Shown one piece after another: positions 1-5,546 of a DNA stretch of 5,546 nucleotides. Source of the DNA: Candidatus Binataceae bacterium (GTDB lineage: Bacteria > Desulfobacterota > Binatia > Binatales > Binataceae); the NCBI GenBank assembly GCA_030042765.1, contig JASHZA010000137.1:1-5546 (forward strand), read 5' to 3'. The translations under genes and the position numbers were made by a program. Under the pieces are notes generated by a model. It did not search any database. It was not told the DNA's origin and worked only from the letters and a program-made list of their open reading frames with translations. Numbering within the stretch: position 1 is the first letter of the stretch; every line of letters begins with the position of its first letter.

Positions 1-906
1 TACAAGCGGACGGCGGGCTACAACTCGATTATCAACACGCGTCAGTTCAGCGCGCCGGCGCAATGGCCGACGGAGTTCGTGTACCCCGATACGTACTTCG
101 ACGATCGGGCGACGGTCGCGGCGGGCAGCCTGAAGTTCGAATGCCATCACGGGCGCGGTGAGACCGACGACGCGACGTGGGTGTATATCCCGCAGCGCAA
201 GGTTCTGTGCACGGGAGATTTCATCATCTGGGCGGCGCCCAACGCGGGCAATCCGCAGAAGGCGCCACGCTATGCGCGGGAATGGGCCGAGGCGTTGCGG
301 GCGATGGCGAAGGCAGGAGCCGAGGTCCTGCTGCCGGGCCATGGCGTGCCGGTTTTCGGTCTCGTGAGGGTACGGCAGACATTGCTGGACACGGCGGACT
401 ACCTGCAAAGCCTCTATGACCAGACGGTCGCGCTGATGAACGAAGGGCGGCAGCTCGACGAGATAATCCACAATGTCAAGCCGCCAGAGAATCTGGTGGA
501 GAAGCCCTACCTGCGGGCTGTGTACGACGAGCCGCAGTTCATCGTGCGCAATATCTGGAGGCTGGAGGGAGGATGGTACGACGGCGTGCCGTCGCATCTG
601 AAGCCCGCGCCGGAGGCGGAGCAGGCGCGCGAGATCGCGGAGATGGCGGGCGGGATCGAGAAGGTTGTGGCGCGGGCACTGACGAAGTTCGAGGCGGGCG
701 ATTTGGCAATCGCGGCGCATCTGATCGATTGGGCCGCGAGCGCCGCGCCCGATAACACGCAGGTACATGAGATGCGCGCAAAGATTTATACTGCGCGGGC
801 GGCGCGAGAATCGTCGACGATGAGCTACGGAATTTTTTGCGCGGCGGCGGCCGAGTCGGCGCAAAAGGCGGGTATCGCGCTGCCGGAGAATCCGCGGCGA
901 TACTGA
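1..906 (+). CDS. MBL-fold hydrolase with alkyl-sulfatase dimerisation region (5'-truncated)
   Basis: The reading frame is open from base 1 to the TGA at 904-906 and gives 301 residues, so the start lies to the left of the window; the GTG at 79 is an internal valine. The fragment keeps the second half of a metallo-beta-lactamase fold: an HHGRGETDD segment (residues 49-57), LCTGD (69-73, the Asp being the usual bridging metal ligand) and LLPGHG (110-115, the His being the last zinc ligand). The HxHxDH motif must lie upstream. Residues of about 208-290 (AEMAGGIEKVVARAL, then FEAGDLAIAAHLIDWA and PDN) match the helical dimerisation region of SdsA1/YjcS-type alkyl sulfatases. From family knowledge it may hydrolyse a sulfate ester or related ester using two zinc ions; the substrate is unknown. 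The protein ends at this region without the C-terminal SCP2-like domain of SdsA1. No signal peptide can be judged because the N-terminus is missing. Confidence 0.87.
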   Translation, partial: YKRTAGYNSIINTRQFSAPAQWPTEFVYPDTYFDDRATVAAGSLKFECHHGRGETDDATWVYIPQRKVLCTGDFIIWAAPNAGNPQKAPRYAREWAEALRAMAKAGAEVLLPGHGVPVFGLVRVRQTLLDTADYLQSLYDQTVALMNEGRQLDEIIHNVKPPENLVEKPYLRAVYDEPQFIVRNIWRLEGGWYDGVPSHLKPAPEAEQAREIAEMAGGIEKVVARALTKFEAGDLAIAAHLIDWAASAAPDNTQVHEMRAKIYTARAARESSTMSYGIFCAAAAESAQKAGIALPENPRRY

Positions 907-995
907 GTGGTCAATCAGGATGGTAGAAGGCGGCCGCGCGGAGGTTCGAGAGATCCTTTGCTTTGCAGATTTCGTTCCGGAACAAGCGGATGCGG
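907..995. other. Convergent gap between MBL-fold gene and methyltransferase
   Basis: These 89 bases separate two genes that end toward each other. A perfect 10-base palindrome, GTTCCGGAAC, lies at 974-983, but it has no loop and no following T-run. I see no intrinsic terminator for either gene. Confidence 0.5.
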
Positions 996-1688
996 TCACT
1001 CGAGACGCCAGACTAACGCAAAACTGACGGGCCAATTCATACAGTCCCGCCACTTCGGCTTTCTCAGCACCCAATCTTCGTCAATCAGATGTTCCTGGAA
1101 TTCGATTAGCGTGAGCCCCGCCTCGCTGGCGGCCTGATGGTGGTCACTAAAGAGGTGGACGTAGCTGTGAATCGAAATCGCGGCGCCGTCTTGCCGATGG
1201 TAGTGAGTGGGAATTCCGTTCATCAGGAAGAACGGATGATACCCGACCAGAACAAAATATCCTCCCGAAACGAGCAGCCGCGCCGCTTCGCGGTAGACGG
1301 GTTGGAGGTCTGCGATATGCTCGTCGGCCAAGGTGAGCGTGCACAGGTCGTAACTCGAGGAAGTTAGACCCGTGGCGGTGACGTCGGCACGTTGCAGGCG
1401 CCGATACAGGCGCTTTGATTCGGCCACGCGGAGCATTTGCTCGGTGATGTCGACACCGTCGACGAGCCGGACGCCATTTTGTGACAACCACACACCGGTG
1501 CGGCCGGTGCCGCAGGCCAGATCCACGGCGGTATTGACGCTGTCCCAGTCGATCAGTCTGAGGGATTGCAAAAGAGGCCGATCGAGGCCGGTGGCCACGG
1601 TTGCTTCATAGTGGTCTGCCCATTCACCGTAGCCGGTTTGAGGGGGCACTACCGGGTAGCCGCGCTTGTCGAACGGAGCAAAATCCAT
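996..1688 (-). CDS. Class I SAM-dependent methyltransferase
   Basis: This 230-residue cytoplasmic protein has a Rossmann-type methyltransferase core. Motif I is VDLACGTGR (residues 55-63), which binds SAM. The acidic strand-2 motif is VDGVDIT (76-82), and the ADV at 101-103 is likely near the adenine pocket. YDLCTLTLADEH (113-124) is motif IV-like, and LLVSGGYFVLVGYHP (138-152) is the post-core strand. The N-terminal FDKRGYPVV and the C-terminal EDWVLRKPKW and PVSFALVWR segments recall a family of uncharacterised methyltransferases in uncultured high-GC bacteria; the methyl acceptor is unknown. I chose the ATG at 1688 because homology-like sequence begins there and an AGGTG lies 7 bases upstream; the frame stays open to 1790 but that extension looks non-coding. 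It is last in the minus-strand cluster, 127 bases after the amidase, and converges on the MBL-fold gene. Its base composition is lower in GC than that of its neighbours. Confidence 0.92.
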   Translation of the reverse strand: MDFAPFDKRGYPVVPPQTGYGEWADHYEATVATGLDRPLLQSLRLIDWDSVNTAVDLACGTGRTGVWLSQNGVRLVDGVDITEQMLRVAESKRLYRRLQRADVTATGLTSSSYDLCTLTLADEHIADLQPVYREAARLLVSGGYFVLVGYHPFFLMNGIPTHYHRQDGAAISIHSYVHLFSDHHQAASEAGLTLIEFQEHLIDEDWVLRKPKWRDCMNWPVSFALVWRLE

Positions 1689-1695
1689 CGAGATG

Positions 1696-1700
1696 CACCT
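1696..1700 (-). promoter_or_regulatory. Ribosome binding site of the methyltransferase
   Basis: On the minus strand AGGTG lies 7 bases before the ATG at 1688. It supports this start over the longer open frame that reaches 1790. Confidence 0.55.
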
Positions 1701-1713
1701 ATCAATCGGAATA

Positions 1714-1748
1714 GCAAATATTTTGCCACGCACTTGCTGCGTGCAAAA
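1714..1748 (-). promoter_or_regulatory. Dyad and promoter-like sequence ahead of the methyltransferase
   Basis: This part of the 127-base gap between amidase and methyltransferase is AT-rich (about 43% GC in 1681-1740). It holds a dyad with arms TTTTGC-C-ACGCA (1721-1732) and TGCGTGCAAAA (1738-1748), which pair over 11 positions with one bulged C and a 5-base centre. Read on the minus strand, TTGCAC (1746-1741) and AATATT (1722-1717) are spaced 18 bases apart as a weak -35/-10 pair (4 of 6 matches each), about 30 bases before the start codon. The dyad covers the -35 and spacer, as an operator would. It could instead be a stem-loop in a read-through transcript. There is no U-tract on either side of a kind that would make it a classic intrinsic terminator. 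Confidence 0.33.
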
Positions 1749-1815
1749 GACTACTTTTCGGAGGCGACAAGGCGCTGCCGAGGCCGGCACACCAGCTATC
1801 CTGTGCTACAACTAC

Positions 1816-3231
1816 CTACAGCTTCGGTTCGGGCAGCGGGCCGCGCGCCGCTTCGTAAGCTGCGGCGACTTGGAACACCGCCGGCTCGTCGAAGGGCTTA
1901 CCGATTACCTGCATCGAGACCGGCAGACCGTCAGCGGCAAGGCCGGTCGGCAGCGCCAAAGCGGGTTGGCCGGTGACATTGAAGGGCGCGGTGAACCGCA
2001 GGACCGCGGTGACCATGTTAACGGCCTCGCCAGTGGGCATCAGGGCGCGGCTGCCGACGTCGATGCGCGGCGCAGGAATCGCAGAAGTCGGCGCGACTAA
2101 CACGGCGCACTTGTCGAGCGCGGCCAGGGCTTGCGCCAGAAGGACGGCGCGGGCACGCTGCGCCCGGACATAATGCGCCGCCGGCACGAGCATCGCCGCT
2201 TCGAGCATGCGGCGGACGTCGGCGCCGTAATCCTGCGGCCGCGTGCGCATCCACTGTTCGTGATACTCGGCGGCCTCGGCCCATGTGATATTGGTCGCGA
2301 TGGCGGCGGCGTGTTCAATCGCGGGAATCGATACCTCGGTGACATCCGCGCCGAGCGAGCGCAATTGGACGAGTGCCGCATTGAAGGAGCGGGCAACTTC
2401 GTCGGCGAGACCGGCGGTGAGTTCCTTGACCACGCCGATGCGCAGGCCTTTGATTTCGCGTTCGCAGGCGCCGACATAATCGGGTACAGGCTCGCGGCTT
2501 GAGGTGGCGTCGTTGGGATCGCGGCCCGCGATTACGTTGAGCATGAGCGCGGCGTCGCGGACGGTGCGAGTCATGGGGCCGGCATGGTCGAGGGAATCGG
2601 CGAGCGGGAGCACGCCATAGCGGCTGACCCGGCTCCACGTCTGCTTGAGTCCGACACACCCGCAAAACGCGGCGGGGATACGGATGGAGCCTCCGGTATC
2701 GGTGCCGATGGTGGCGGCAGCGCTCCTGGCGACGATGGCGGCGCCGGAGCCACCGCTGGATCCACCCGGTACGCGATCGAGGTTATAGGGATTGTGGCAG
2801 GTTCCCCAATGGGGGTTGGTGCTGGTCGCGCCGCTGGCGAATTCGTGGAGGTTGAGTTTGCCAAGTAGTATGGCGCCGGCGGCGGCGAGGCGCGCCCACA
2901 GGGTGCAGTCGAAATCAGGAACGAAATCGCCGAGGATCTTCGAGCCGCCGGTGGTGCGGATGCCACGCGTGTAGCACAGATCCTTAAGCGCGATGGGGAC
3001 GCCGTGGAAGGGTCCGCGCCAGTTGCCGGCGCTGATTTCGGTCTCGGCCTTTTTCGCTGCGGCGCGAGCGGTCTCGGCGGTTACCGTGATATAGGCGCGA
3101 AGCCTGCCGTCGGTTTTCTCTATGCGATCGAGGTAAGCGTCGGTAACTTCGACCGGGGAGATCTGCTTTACACGCAGTTTGGCCGCGAGCGTAGCGACGT
3201 CGAAGGCGCGGATTTCATCATGCGTGGACAT
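1816..3231 (-). CDS. Amidase signature family enzyme
   Basis: The 471-residue length is usual for amidase-signature (AS) hydrolases, which cleave carboxamide or related C-N bonds by a Ser-cisSer-Lys triad. All three residues are present at the family spacing: Lys83 in GVPIALKDL, Ser158 in PGGSSGGSGAA and the nucleophile Ser182 in GTDTGGSIRIPA. The 99- and 24-residue distances to the nucleophile equal those in fatty acid amide hydrolase. Other family marks are LAAAGAILLGKLNLHEFA (residues 115-132), HNPYNLDRVPGG (146-157) and the C-terminal FTAPFNVTGQPALALP (413-428). The HEFASGATSTNP stretch resembles AtzF-like and general amidases more than true GatA, and no GatB is nearby; the substrate is unknown. 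The ATG at 3231 follows an ACGAGG at good spacing. The frame stays open to 3438, but that 69-residue extension is Arg-rich and overlaps the upstream small gene, so it is not coding. No signal peptide is seen; it is probably cytoplasmic. Confidence 0.95.
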   Translation of the reverse strand: MSTHDEIRAFDVATLAAKLRVKQISPVEVTDAYLDRIEKTDGRLRAYITVTAETARAAAKKAETEISAGNWRGPFHGVPIALKDLCYTRGIRTTGGSKILGDFVPDFDCTLWARLAAAGAILLGKLNLHEFASGATSTNPHWGTCHNPYNLDRVPGGSSGGSGAAIVARSAAATIGTDTGGSIRIPAAFCGCVGLKQTWSRVSRYGVLPLADSLDHAGPMTRTVRDAALMLNVIAGRDPNDATSSREPVPDYVGACEREIKGLRIGVVKELTAGLADEVARSFNAALVQLRSLGADVTEVSIPAIEHAAAIATNITWAEAAEYHEQWMRTRPQDYGADVRRMLEAAMLVPAAHYVRAQRARAVLLAQALAALDKCAVLVAPTSAIPAPRIDVGSRALMPTGEAVNMVTAVLRFTAPFNVTGQPALALPTGLAADGLPVSMQVIGKPFDEPAVFQVAAAYEAARGPLPEPKL

Positions 3232-3237
3232 TGGTTG

Positions 3238-3243
3238 CCTCGT
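3238..3243 (-). promoter_or_regulatory. Ribosome binding site of the amidase
   Basis: On the minus strand ACGAGG ends 6 bases before the ATG at 3231. It fixes the amidase start there and excludes the longer open frame running into the small gene. Confidence 0.6.
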
Positions 3244-3322
3244 GGAGCCATTAAGGTGGAATCGCGCATGAACTATCACCAACCCGGCACAGGCCGATCG
3301 CTCGGGAGCGCGCGGGACTGGA

Positions 3323-3538
3323 TCATTCCCGCCTGCGGCAGCGATTGGCCTCCGCGACCAAAGTCGGGTAGCCAAAGGGCGGCTGGAGGCCGGCCAGCCC
3401 AAGATTCTGGAGGCGGCGCGAATGGGCCGCCATCGCACCGATCATGTGGGCGACCGACGCCGCCGCGTCATCGGCGAGACGGTAGTCGTACAATTCTTGC
3501 GCAAGAGTCTTGACCGTGCCGGGGGTCAAACGGGCCAT
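3323..3538 (-). CDS. Small GatC/AtzG-like protein, probable amidase partner
   Basis: This is a 71-residue protein starting at the ATG at 3538, preceded by GGGAG 7 bases upstream. The sequence opens with MARLTPGTVKTLAQELYDY, continues as a second helix-like stretch (residues 22-46, ending SRRLQNLGL) and closes with a QPPFGYPTL segment (52-60) and a basic tail. Two short helices followed by a Pro-rich linker are the pattern of GatC and of the AtzG/DUF4089 subunits that brace amidases, and the LTPGTVKTLA opening resembles these families. It lies 22 bases after the LLM oxidoreductase and 91 bases before the amidase, so co-expression is likely. The start and coding status come from the ribosome site, the operon position and the protein-like composition. 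The amidase-subunit role is my inference from size, pattern and position; it could instead be an unrelated conserved small protein. No membrane segment or signal peptide is visible. Confidence 0.75.
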   Translation of the reverse strand: MARLTPGTVKTLAQELYDYRLADDAAASVAHMIGAMAAHSRRLQNLGLAGLQPPFGYPTLVAEANRCRRRE

Positions 3539-3545
3539 GGTGGTT

Positions 3546-3550
3546 CTCCC
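3546..3550 (-). promoter_or_regulatory. Ribosome binding site of the small protein
   Basis: On the minus strand GGGAG lies 7 bases before the ATG at 3538. It falls inside the 22-base gap after the oxidoreductase stop and supports the 71-residue reading rather than a longer one extending to 3706 inside the oxidoreductase gene. Confidence 0.6.
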
Positions 3551-3560
3551 GAGCTGAGCG

Positions 3561-4526
3561 TCAGTTGATTTTGGCGAATGCCTTGAGCAGGCGGCGAACC
3601 GCCGAGGAGTATTCCTCCTCGACCGGGTTGGGAACGATAATTGGGAGGTCGGCGCCCTGTTTGCGATACTGTTCGAGACGTTCGAAGCATCGCGACTCGG
3701 GGCCAATAAGCGCCAACGCGTCGGCCATCGGTTCGGTGACCGCGGCAGCCATCCCAGCCATGTCGCGGCGTTTTGCGGCTTCCATCGCGGCGTTGGCGGC
3801 GGCCTCGAAGCCGCTGCGCGCGAGCAGCCGATTGTAGAAAGGTAGCGCCATGTAGAAGGCCAGGCCGCGCTGGGCGGCAGCGTAGGCGCGCTTGAGATCG
3901 TTGTGCATAAAGACGGGCAATCCGACCGTCATCGCGATGTCGGACGGTTTGCGGTTGTGCTTGCGCGCGGTCTCATGAGCGGCGTCGATTGACTTGCGCA
4001 TCCGTTCGGGAGTGCAGAGATAAAGCATCAGGCCGTCGGCCAGTTCACCGCCGAGCCTTGAGGTTTCGAGTGCGAGGGCGGCGTAGTAGATGGGGATCGG
4101 CTTTTTGGGCTGGCGGAATTTCATCCCGAACATCTCGGTCTTGCCGCCGAGAGTATCGCGAATAACCCTGGTATCGCGGCGCAGGCGATCGCGCGCATTG
4201 CCCATGTCGATTCCCCGCGCCTCGAGAGCGGGGCGATGGCTGACCCCGAGGCCGAGGATAAAGCGGCCATCGGAAGCCTCCTGAACCATCTCGGCGGCGG
4301 CACAGCATAGGGTCGGTTCGCGGAGATAGATGTTGACGATCCAGGTGCCGATCTGAACGCGCTTGGTGGTGTGGGCGATCCCGTAGCAGCACATCAGGGC
4401 GTCGTTATTTGCCTCGGGAACGAAGATACCGCTCATGCCGGCGTCCTCGGTTTCGCGTACCAGCGTAAAAAATTCCGGATAGGGGATGCCGGACATTGGG
4501 GAGAGCGAAAAGCCCAGATTCGCCAT
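3561..4526 (-). CDS. LLM-class flavin/F420-dependent oxidoreductase
   Basis: This 321-residue protein belongs to the luciferase-like monooxygenase superfamily (TIM-barrel enzymes that use FMN or coenzyme F420). Typical segments are the N-terminal FFTLVRETEDAGMSGIFVPE (residues 19-38), VQIGTWIVNIYLREPT (57-72), ASDGRFILGLGVSH (84-97) and KPIPIYYAALAL (142-153) followed by GGELADGLMLYLCTPE (159-174). The DGRFILGLG motif and the length fit the F420-type methylene-H4MPT-reductase-like branch better than the classic luciferases, but cofactor and substrate cannot be read. The start at 4526 has AAGGA upstream at a rather long 11 bases; the frame is open to 4655, but the extra 43 residues are low-complexity and not family-like. 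It is the first gene of the minus-strand cluster, and its stop lies 22 bases before the small protein, which argues for an operon. It is probably cytoplasmic. Confidence 0.93.
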   Translation of the reverse strand: MANLGFSLSPMSGIPYPEFFTLVRETEDAGMSGIFVPEANNDALMCCYGIAHTTKRVQIGTWIVNIYLREPTLCCAAAEMVQEASDGRFILGLGVSHRPALEARGIDMGNARDRLRRDTRVIRDTLGGKTEMFGMKFRQPKKPIPIYYAALALETSRLGGELADGLMLYLCTPERMRKSIDAAHETARKHNRKPSDIAMTVGLPVFMHNDLKRAYAAAQRGLAFYMALPFYNRLLARSGFEAAANAAMEAAKRRDMAGMAAAVTEPMADALALIGPESRCFERLEQYRKQGADLPIIVPNPVEEEYSSAVRRLLKAFAKIN

Positions 4527-4715
4527 GGTCGACGTTGTCCTTTCTCCGAAGTATGGACGCCATCCTAGCGCAGGAGATGGAGGAGGGGTTAGCGAAGCAG
4601 AGGTTGCGCGTGTATGTATTTCGCTCGCGCCACGCGTGATACGCTTGACAGGCACGGGCGCGTGAAGGAGTCCTGCGACAAGCAGAGCACTGTTCAGCCG
4701 AGTTGACCGTTACTT
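4527..4715. other. Divergent intergenic region
   Basis: These 189 bases must hold the promoters for the minus-strand LLM/amidase cluster and probably for the plus-strand DUF255 gene. I see no convincing -35/-10 pair in either direction: TTGACA at 4645-4650 (+) has no -10 match at normal spacing. Two things stand out: a purine-rich GGAGATGGAGGAGGGG run at about 4573-4588 and a 30-codon open frame at 4614-4706 (+) that is in phase with the DUF255 gene. Confidence 0.5.
4538..4542 (-). promoter_or_regulatory. Ribosome binding site of the LLM oxidoreductase
   Basis: On the minus strand AAGGA lies 11 bases before the ATG at 4526. The spacing is longer than usual, but no better start is nearby, and the family-like sequence begins at this ATG. 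Confidence 0.45.
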
Positions 4716-5546
4716 ATGAATAGCGACGAAGGTTCTCATCCGGGACGCAAGCCTAACCGGCTTATCAACGAGCAGAGCCCCTACCTGCGCCAGCATGCGT
4801 ATAACCCGGTCGATTGGTACCCGTGGGGTGCTGAAGCGATCGCGCGCGCCAAGACCGAGAACAAGCCAATCCTGCTGTCGATTGGCTATTCGGCCTGCCA
4901 TTGGTGTCACGTAATGGAGCGCGAGTCGTTCGAGAACGAAGATATCGCGCGATTGATGAACGAGAACTTCGTCTCCATCAAGGTCGATCGCGAGGAGCGT
5001 CCGGACCTCGATCAGATCTACATGGATGCGGTGCAGCTACTGACCGGGCGCGGTGGATGGCCGCTTACGATGTTCCTGACGCCGGAGGGCAAGCCGTTTT
5101 ACGGCGGTACCTATTTTCCGCCCACGGACCGGCACGGCCTGCCCGGGTTTCCGCGCGTGCTGATCGGGGTTTCGAACGCCTACCGGGAAAAGCCGCGAGA
5201 CGTGGAGCACAACGTCGAGCAGCTGACGCGGGCGATCGAGGAGAACTCGAAGTACACAGCAGAGGGCGAGGTCAAGCCAAACCTCGTGCTGGCGGCGGCA
5301 CGCGCGCTGGCACAGCATTGCGACAGCGTCAACGGCGGACTGGGCGGAGCGCCGAAATTTCCCAATACGTTCGTGTTTTCGCTGCTGTTGCGGATGTTCG
5401 AGGCCGAAGGCGACTTGAGCCTGGGCGAGGCGGTTCGGCATACGCTGACGAAAATGGCGAAGGGCGGAATCCACGATCAGATAGGTGGTGGGTTTCATCG
5501 TTACAGCGTCGACGAAAAGTGGCTGGTGCCGCACTTCGAGAAGATG
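4716..5546 (+). CDS. DUF255/YyaL-type thioredoxin-domain protein (3'-truncated)
   Basis: The first 277 residues of a protein that is normally about 600-700 residues long; the frame is open to the end of the window. The N-terminal segment [22 protein letters not shown] (residues 14-35) and [15 protein letters not shown] (59-73) are hallmarks of the DUF255 family (B. subtilis YyaL, mammalian SPATA20). Cys61 and Cys64 form a thioredoxin-like CxxC, and [24 protein letters not shown] (113-136) closes the thioredoxin fold. [11 protein letters not shown] (206-216) and [20 protein letters not shown] (250-269) begin the second, alpha-barrel part resembling N-acyl-glucosamine epimerases and six-hairpin glycosidases; the window ends in the conserved VPHFEKM. 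The biochemical role is not established. A TGA at 4704-4706 in the same frame leaves the ATG at 4716 as the first possible start. There is no good Shine-Dalgarno sequence; the nearest strong one, GAAGGAG at 4664-4670, is too far. No signal peptide is seen. Confidence 0.94.
   Translation, partial: MNSDEGSHPGRKPNRLINEQSPYLRQHAYNPVDWYPWGAEAIARAKTENKPILLSIGYSACHWCHVMERESFENEDIARLMNENFVSIKVDREERPDLDQIYMDAVQLLTGRGGWPLTMFLTPEGKPFYGGTYFPPTDRHGLPGFPRVLIGVSNAYREKPRDVEHNVEQLTRAIEENSKYTAEGEVKPNLVLAAARALAQHCDSVNGGLGGAPKFPNTFVFSLLLRMFEAEGDLSLGEAVRHTLTKMAKGGIHDQIGGGFHRYSVDEKWLVPHFEKM

Noticed and set aside
974..983. GTTCCGGAAC palindrome as a terminator
   Set aside because: A loopless 10-base palindrome cannot form a stable hairpin of this kind, and there is no T-run. 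It may be chance.
907..1137. 76-codon frame starting GTG right after the MBL-fold stop
   Set aside because: It overlaps the 3' end of the methyltransferase on the other strand, has no ribosome site and gives a low-quality translation.
1816..3231. Amidase as GatA of the tRNA-dependent amidotransferase
   Set aside because: The core segments fit general/AtzF-like amidases better than GatA, and no gatB is adjacent, although the small neighbour is GatC-like.
3004..3513. 169-codon open frame on the plus strand
   Set aside because: It is antisense to the amidase N-terminus and the small gene, both of which have ribosome sites and family-like sequence. Its own translation looks random.
4645..4650. 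TTGACA as a -35 box for the DUF255 gene
   Set aside because: The hexamer is perfect, but 16-18 bases downstream there is only GC-rich sequence with no -10 match.
5037..5534. 165-codon open frame on the minus strand
   Set aside because: It lies wholly antisense to the well-supported DUF255 gene, and the translation is Arg/Gln-rich without any recognisable motif. Such frames are common opposite GC-rich genes.

Overview
The window is high-GC bacterial DNA (several 60-base stretches I counted run from about 63% to 77% GC) with tightly packed genes, Shine-Dalgarno-type starts and no RNA genes, insertion sequences, CRISPR arrays or phage genes. The gene content suggests a free-living soil or aquatic bacterium of a metabolically versatile lineage: an alkyl-sulfatase-like metallo-hydrolase, an F420/FMN-type luciferase-like oxidoreductase, an amidase and a DUF255 thioredoxin-like protein. 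Similar sets are familiar from uncultured Binatota, Rokubacteria and other former Deltaproteobacteria. That assignment is an impression from protein style, not a search result.

Layout. Bases 1-906 (+) hold the 3' part of a metallo-beta-lactamase-fold protein with an alkyl-sulfatase dimerisation region; its 5' end lies outside the window. An 89-base convergent gap follows. The minus strand then carries four genes, read from right to left: an LLM-class flavin/F420 oxidoreductase (4526-3561), a 71-residue small protein (3538-3323), an amidase-signature enzyme (3231-1816) and a class I SAM-dependent methyltransferase (1688-996). The gaps between them are 22, 91 and 127 bases. The first three look like one transcription unit. 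The methyltransferase may have its own promoter, because the 127-base gap is AT-rich and contains a dyad. A 189-base divergent region (4527-4715) separates this cluster from a DUF255/YyaL-type protein (4716 onward, +) that runs off the right edge.

How the genes may work together. The small protein has the size and helical pattern of GatC/AtzG-type partners of amidases and sits directly upstream of the amidase. I infer a two-subunit amidohydrolase, co-transcribed with a flavin/F420-dependent oxidoreductase. A reasonable hypothesis is an oxidoreductase step followed by C-N bond hydrolysis of an amide or N-heterocycle; the substrate cannot be read from the sequence. The MBL-fold gene, the methyltransferase and the DUF255 gene have no obvious pathway link to this unit.

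The most useful points for a second look are the small amidase-partner candidate, the dyad and promoter-like sequence ahead of the methyltransferase, the absence of a C-terminal SCP2-like domain in the sulfatase-like protein, and a short open frame that ends 9 bases before the DUF255 start. I do not see a clearly novel defence, mobile or RNA-based system here.
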